Origin: Desulfobacteraceae bacterium
GTDB lineage: Bacteria > Desulfobacterota > Desulfobacteria > Desulfobacterales > Desulfosalsimonadaceae
Reading direction: 5' to 3'
DNA length: 7,798 bases
Assembly (NCBI GenBank): GCA_007131845.1
Contig: SLPT01000322.1
Coordinates: 1 to 7,798 of the forward strand
In this document: one piece after another, positions 6,370-7,798 of the stretch
How positions within the stretch are numbered: the first letter of the stretch is position 1
How the letters are laid out: the number at the start of each line of letters is the position of its first letter
Made by a program: the position numbers and the translations under genes
The notes under the pieces: generated by a model
The model's database searches: none
Told to the model about the DNA's origin: nothing
Seen by the model: the letters and a program-made list of their open reading frames with translations, nothing else

Positions 6370-7551
6370 TCAGATTCCCATCTTCCCGGCCAGATCCATG
6401 ATCCGGCCGGTTGTCACGGAAATACTGGTAGCCATGTATTCGACCATATTTCTGAATGTATTGGAAATCGACTCATATTCTTTTTTGACTTTCCGGAGGT
6501 CGTATCGTTCCGCGCGAAAATCCCTGGAAGCACAGACGAAGGCGGAGTAGGGCTCGTGGGATGAATTCAGAAACGGAATGGCCCCCACAAAATCCCCCGC
6601 ACCCAGACTGCACAGATGAATGCTGCCTCCCGGCGTTTTCCGGATGACATGGGCCTCACCGGCCGTGATCCGGAGACATTCGTTTTCGTTTCTTTCCGGG
6701 GATATCAGCATCTTCATCTTTTTATGCCGATCGGTGGTCACATCCTGTTTCAAAACGGCCCGGGCGCACACATCCGTAACCTGCCGCAGCCGCTTGTCAA
6801 CGGATATCAGTATACTTTGCAGGTCATCGGACATAGCGGCATATTCACGGCTGATCAATTCGGAATCGAGTACGCCCAACTGGACCTTCCCGATGGCCTT
6901 GACCGTTGCGCTGCGAACATTCCCTTCCCGCAAGAAGGAAACGATGCTTCCGATGTATGCGCCGTCCGACAGACGGACGATGGGGGCGGGTCCTTCCGGA
7001 AGGATCCGGATGACTTCCATTTTCCCGGACAGGATCACCCAGAACCAGTTTCCGAAGCGATCCTGTGCAACCACGTCCGTTCCTCCGGGGAATTCCTCCT
7101 CGTCGACCACGTAGACATAGTCGATCACGGGACCCTTGATATCAGGAAGATCGTCCTGTTTTTTCGATTTTTTCTTTTTCTTCGGCTTTTCACCGACCTC
7201 GGGAGCCGGTCCGACTTCCGGGATCAGGCCGTCGTCAAACATCCGGAGACCATCGAGAATGATTTCCATCCGGCTTTTTTTGATGGTCGGCGTGCAATTC
7301 GCCTCGTCCCGGATAAATTCAAAATCGGCATGCGTCCAGCCAAAAAAATTGTACAAAACATCAACGCCGGATTCTTTACCGAATTCGGCATGGACCGGAT
7401 TGCCATCGTCAAGATAGATGTATCCGGGTTCATCGAAATGCCCGGATAGCAGCTTGATAACACCGGTGCTGCCGCTGCTGCCGAGCTGCTGAAGCAGTTC
7501 TCCCAGCTCAATAAACGCAAGGCTTCCCTGTAACACAACTTTCGATTTCAT
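6370..7551 (-). CDS. PATAN (DUF4388) protein with two degenerate cyclic-nucleotide-binding-like domains
   Basis: 393 residues from the ATG at 7551, which has GGAAG 8 bases upstream; a GTG at 7662 would add 37 poorly conserved residues. Residues 1-110 are a PATAN/DUF4388 domain (LQGSLAFIELGELLQQL, then TGVIKL, GYIYLDDGNPVHAEF), a protein-interaction module common in deltaproteobacterial signalling proteins. A charged linker with a lysine run lies at 122-131. Two cupin-like CNB folds follow, about 153-260 and 280-375. In the first, GAYIGSIVSFLREGNVRSAT resembles the phosphate-binding cassette, but the usual FGE glutamate is replaced by serine (IGS). In the second, GDFVGAIPFL...YSAF lacks the arginine. 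Binding of cAMP is therefore doubtful. There is no HTH or enzymatic domain, so I infer a cytoplasmic signalling adaptor, co-transcribed with the PilZ gene. Confidence 0.85.
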   Translation of the reverse strand: MKSKVVLQGSLAFIELGELLQQLGSSGSTGVIKLLSGHFDEPGYIYLDDGNPVHAEFGKESGVDVLYNFFGWTHADFEFIRDEANCTPTIKKSRMEIILDGLRMFDDGLIPEVGPAPEVGEKPKKKKKSKKQDDLPDIKGPVIDYVYVVDEEEFPGGTDVVAQDRFGNWFWVILSGKMEVIRILPEGPAPIVRLSDGAYIGSIVSFLREGNVRSATVKAIGKVQLGVLDSELISREYAAMSDDLQSILISVDKRLRQVTDVCARAVLKQDVTTDRHKKMKMLISPERNENECLRITAGEAHVIRKTPGGSIHLCSLGAGDFVGAIPFLNSSHEPYSAFVCASRDFRAERYDLRKVKKEYESISNTFRNMVEYMATSISVTTGRIMDLAGKMGI

Positions 7552-7590
7552 ACACCCAGCTTCCATGATTATCACGGGAATGCCGCAGAT

Positions 7591-7619
7591 ATTCTGCAAT
7601 CCGGACGTTATGCACTCAA
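7591..7619 (-). promoter_or_regulatory. Candidate sigma-70 promoter for the PATAN/CNB-PilZ pair
   Basis: On the minus strand TTGAGT (7619-7614) and CAGAAT (7596-7591) are separated by 17 bases; each matches four of six consensus positions. Initiation near 7584 would leave a leader of about 33 nt before the ATG at 7551. A GATAAT at 7574-7569 is an alternative -10, but its spacing to a -35 is poor. This is weak evidence. Confidence 0.28.
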
Positions 7620-7678
7620 ACAGAGCGCAGGAAAAAATTCGGCAGGGGGTGATTCTCGCCACTGCCGCACTGAATTTT

Positions 7679-7798
7679 GACGGCTTCGTAAAAAGTCCAA
7701 TATCTGCGTTACGCGCGATTTCTCAGAATTTCACGTACGATAAGTACGCTGCATTCTTCGAAATCGCGCAAGCCTTGATCTTGAACTTTTTACAAAGC
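7679..7798 (+). repeat. Palindromic repeat element (best-preserved copy, cut by the right window edge)
   Basis: The element starts GACGGCTTCGTAAAAAGTCC and ends at the window edge in CTTTTTACAAAGC, its imperfect inverted end; about four more bases (CGTC) would complete it, giving 124 bp. It is symmetrical at three levels: the outer ends, an inner pair GCGCGATTTC...GAAATCGCGC, and a centre CGTAC...GTACG. It contains no ORF. Length, nested symmetry and multiple copies fit a MITE- or REP-like non-coding mobile or structural element. Its start is 128 bp upstream of the PATAN/CNB gene start. Related copies lie at 2144-2201 (partial) and 2725-2849 (degenerate, inverted). Confidence 0.85.

Noticed and set aside
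6616..7449. 277-codon open frame on the plus strand
   Set aside because: It is antisense to the PATAN/CNB-like gene; the minus-strand protein has recognisable domains and a ribosome site, and this one has neither.
7552..7662. Longer PATAN/CNB protein starting at GTG 7662
   Set aside because: The 37 extra residues are not part of the PATAN domain, and the ATG at 7551 has a ribosome site; an ATG at 7566 lacks one.

Overview
The window is a chromosomal segment of about 50% GC. All six supported complete genes, plus one gene cut by the left edge, are read from the minus strand. I see no plus-strand gene, no RNA gene and no CRISPR array. Gene content points to a Gram-negative bacterium with rich c-di-GMP signalling, most likely a desulfobacterium (Desulfobacterota). 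The basis is the mix of PATAN/DUF4388, PilZ and HD-GYP proteins, a spore-photoproduct-lyase-like radical SAM protein, and 'TTTTTACGAAGCCGTC'-type intergenic palindromes. This placement is inference from family knowledge, not a database result.

Reading in the direction of transcription (right to left): a palindromic repeat element at the right edge lies upstream of a PATAN plus degenerate cyclic-nucleotide-binding-like protein (7551-6370), followed 32 bp later by a PilZ protein (6337-5990). A 118-bp gap with a weak hairpin separates these from a tightly packed three-gene set. This set is purC (5871-4990), a ParB-like DNA-binding protein whose ATG overlaps the purC stop (TAATG), and an SPL-like radical SAM protein starting at a TTG 14 nt inside the ParB-like gene. 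Next comes a degenerate second copy of the palindromic element, then a small exported TPR protein (2671-2207) closely bracketed by inverted repeats. Last is a 264-bp regulatory/repeat region followed by a membrane-anchored HD-GYP c-di-GMP phosphodiesterase-like sensor, which runs off the left edge.

Two functional threads appear. One is c-di-GMP signalling: HD-GYP would degrade it, PilZ would bind it, and the PATAN/CNB-like protein is a probable signalling adaptor. The other is a nucleotide/DNA-linked operon in which a housekeeping purine gene is translationally coupled to a ParB-like protein and a radical SAM enzyme. The latter resembles spore photoproduct lyase but lacks the cysteine used by the classical repair enzyme. 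The most unusual structures are the inverted repeats around the TPR gene, the full-length 124-125 bp palindromic element family, and a roughly tenfold excess of the hexamer CCGGAT/ATCCGG (48 sites by eye).
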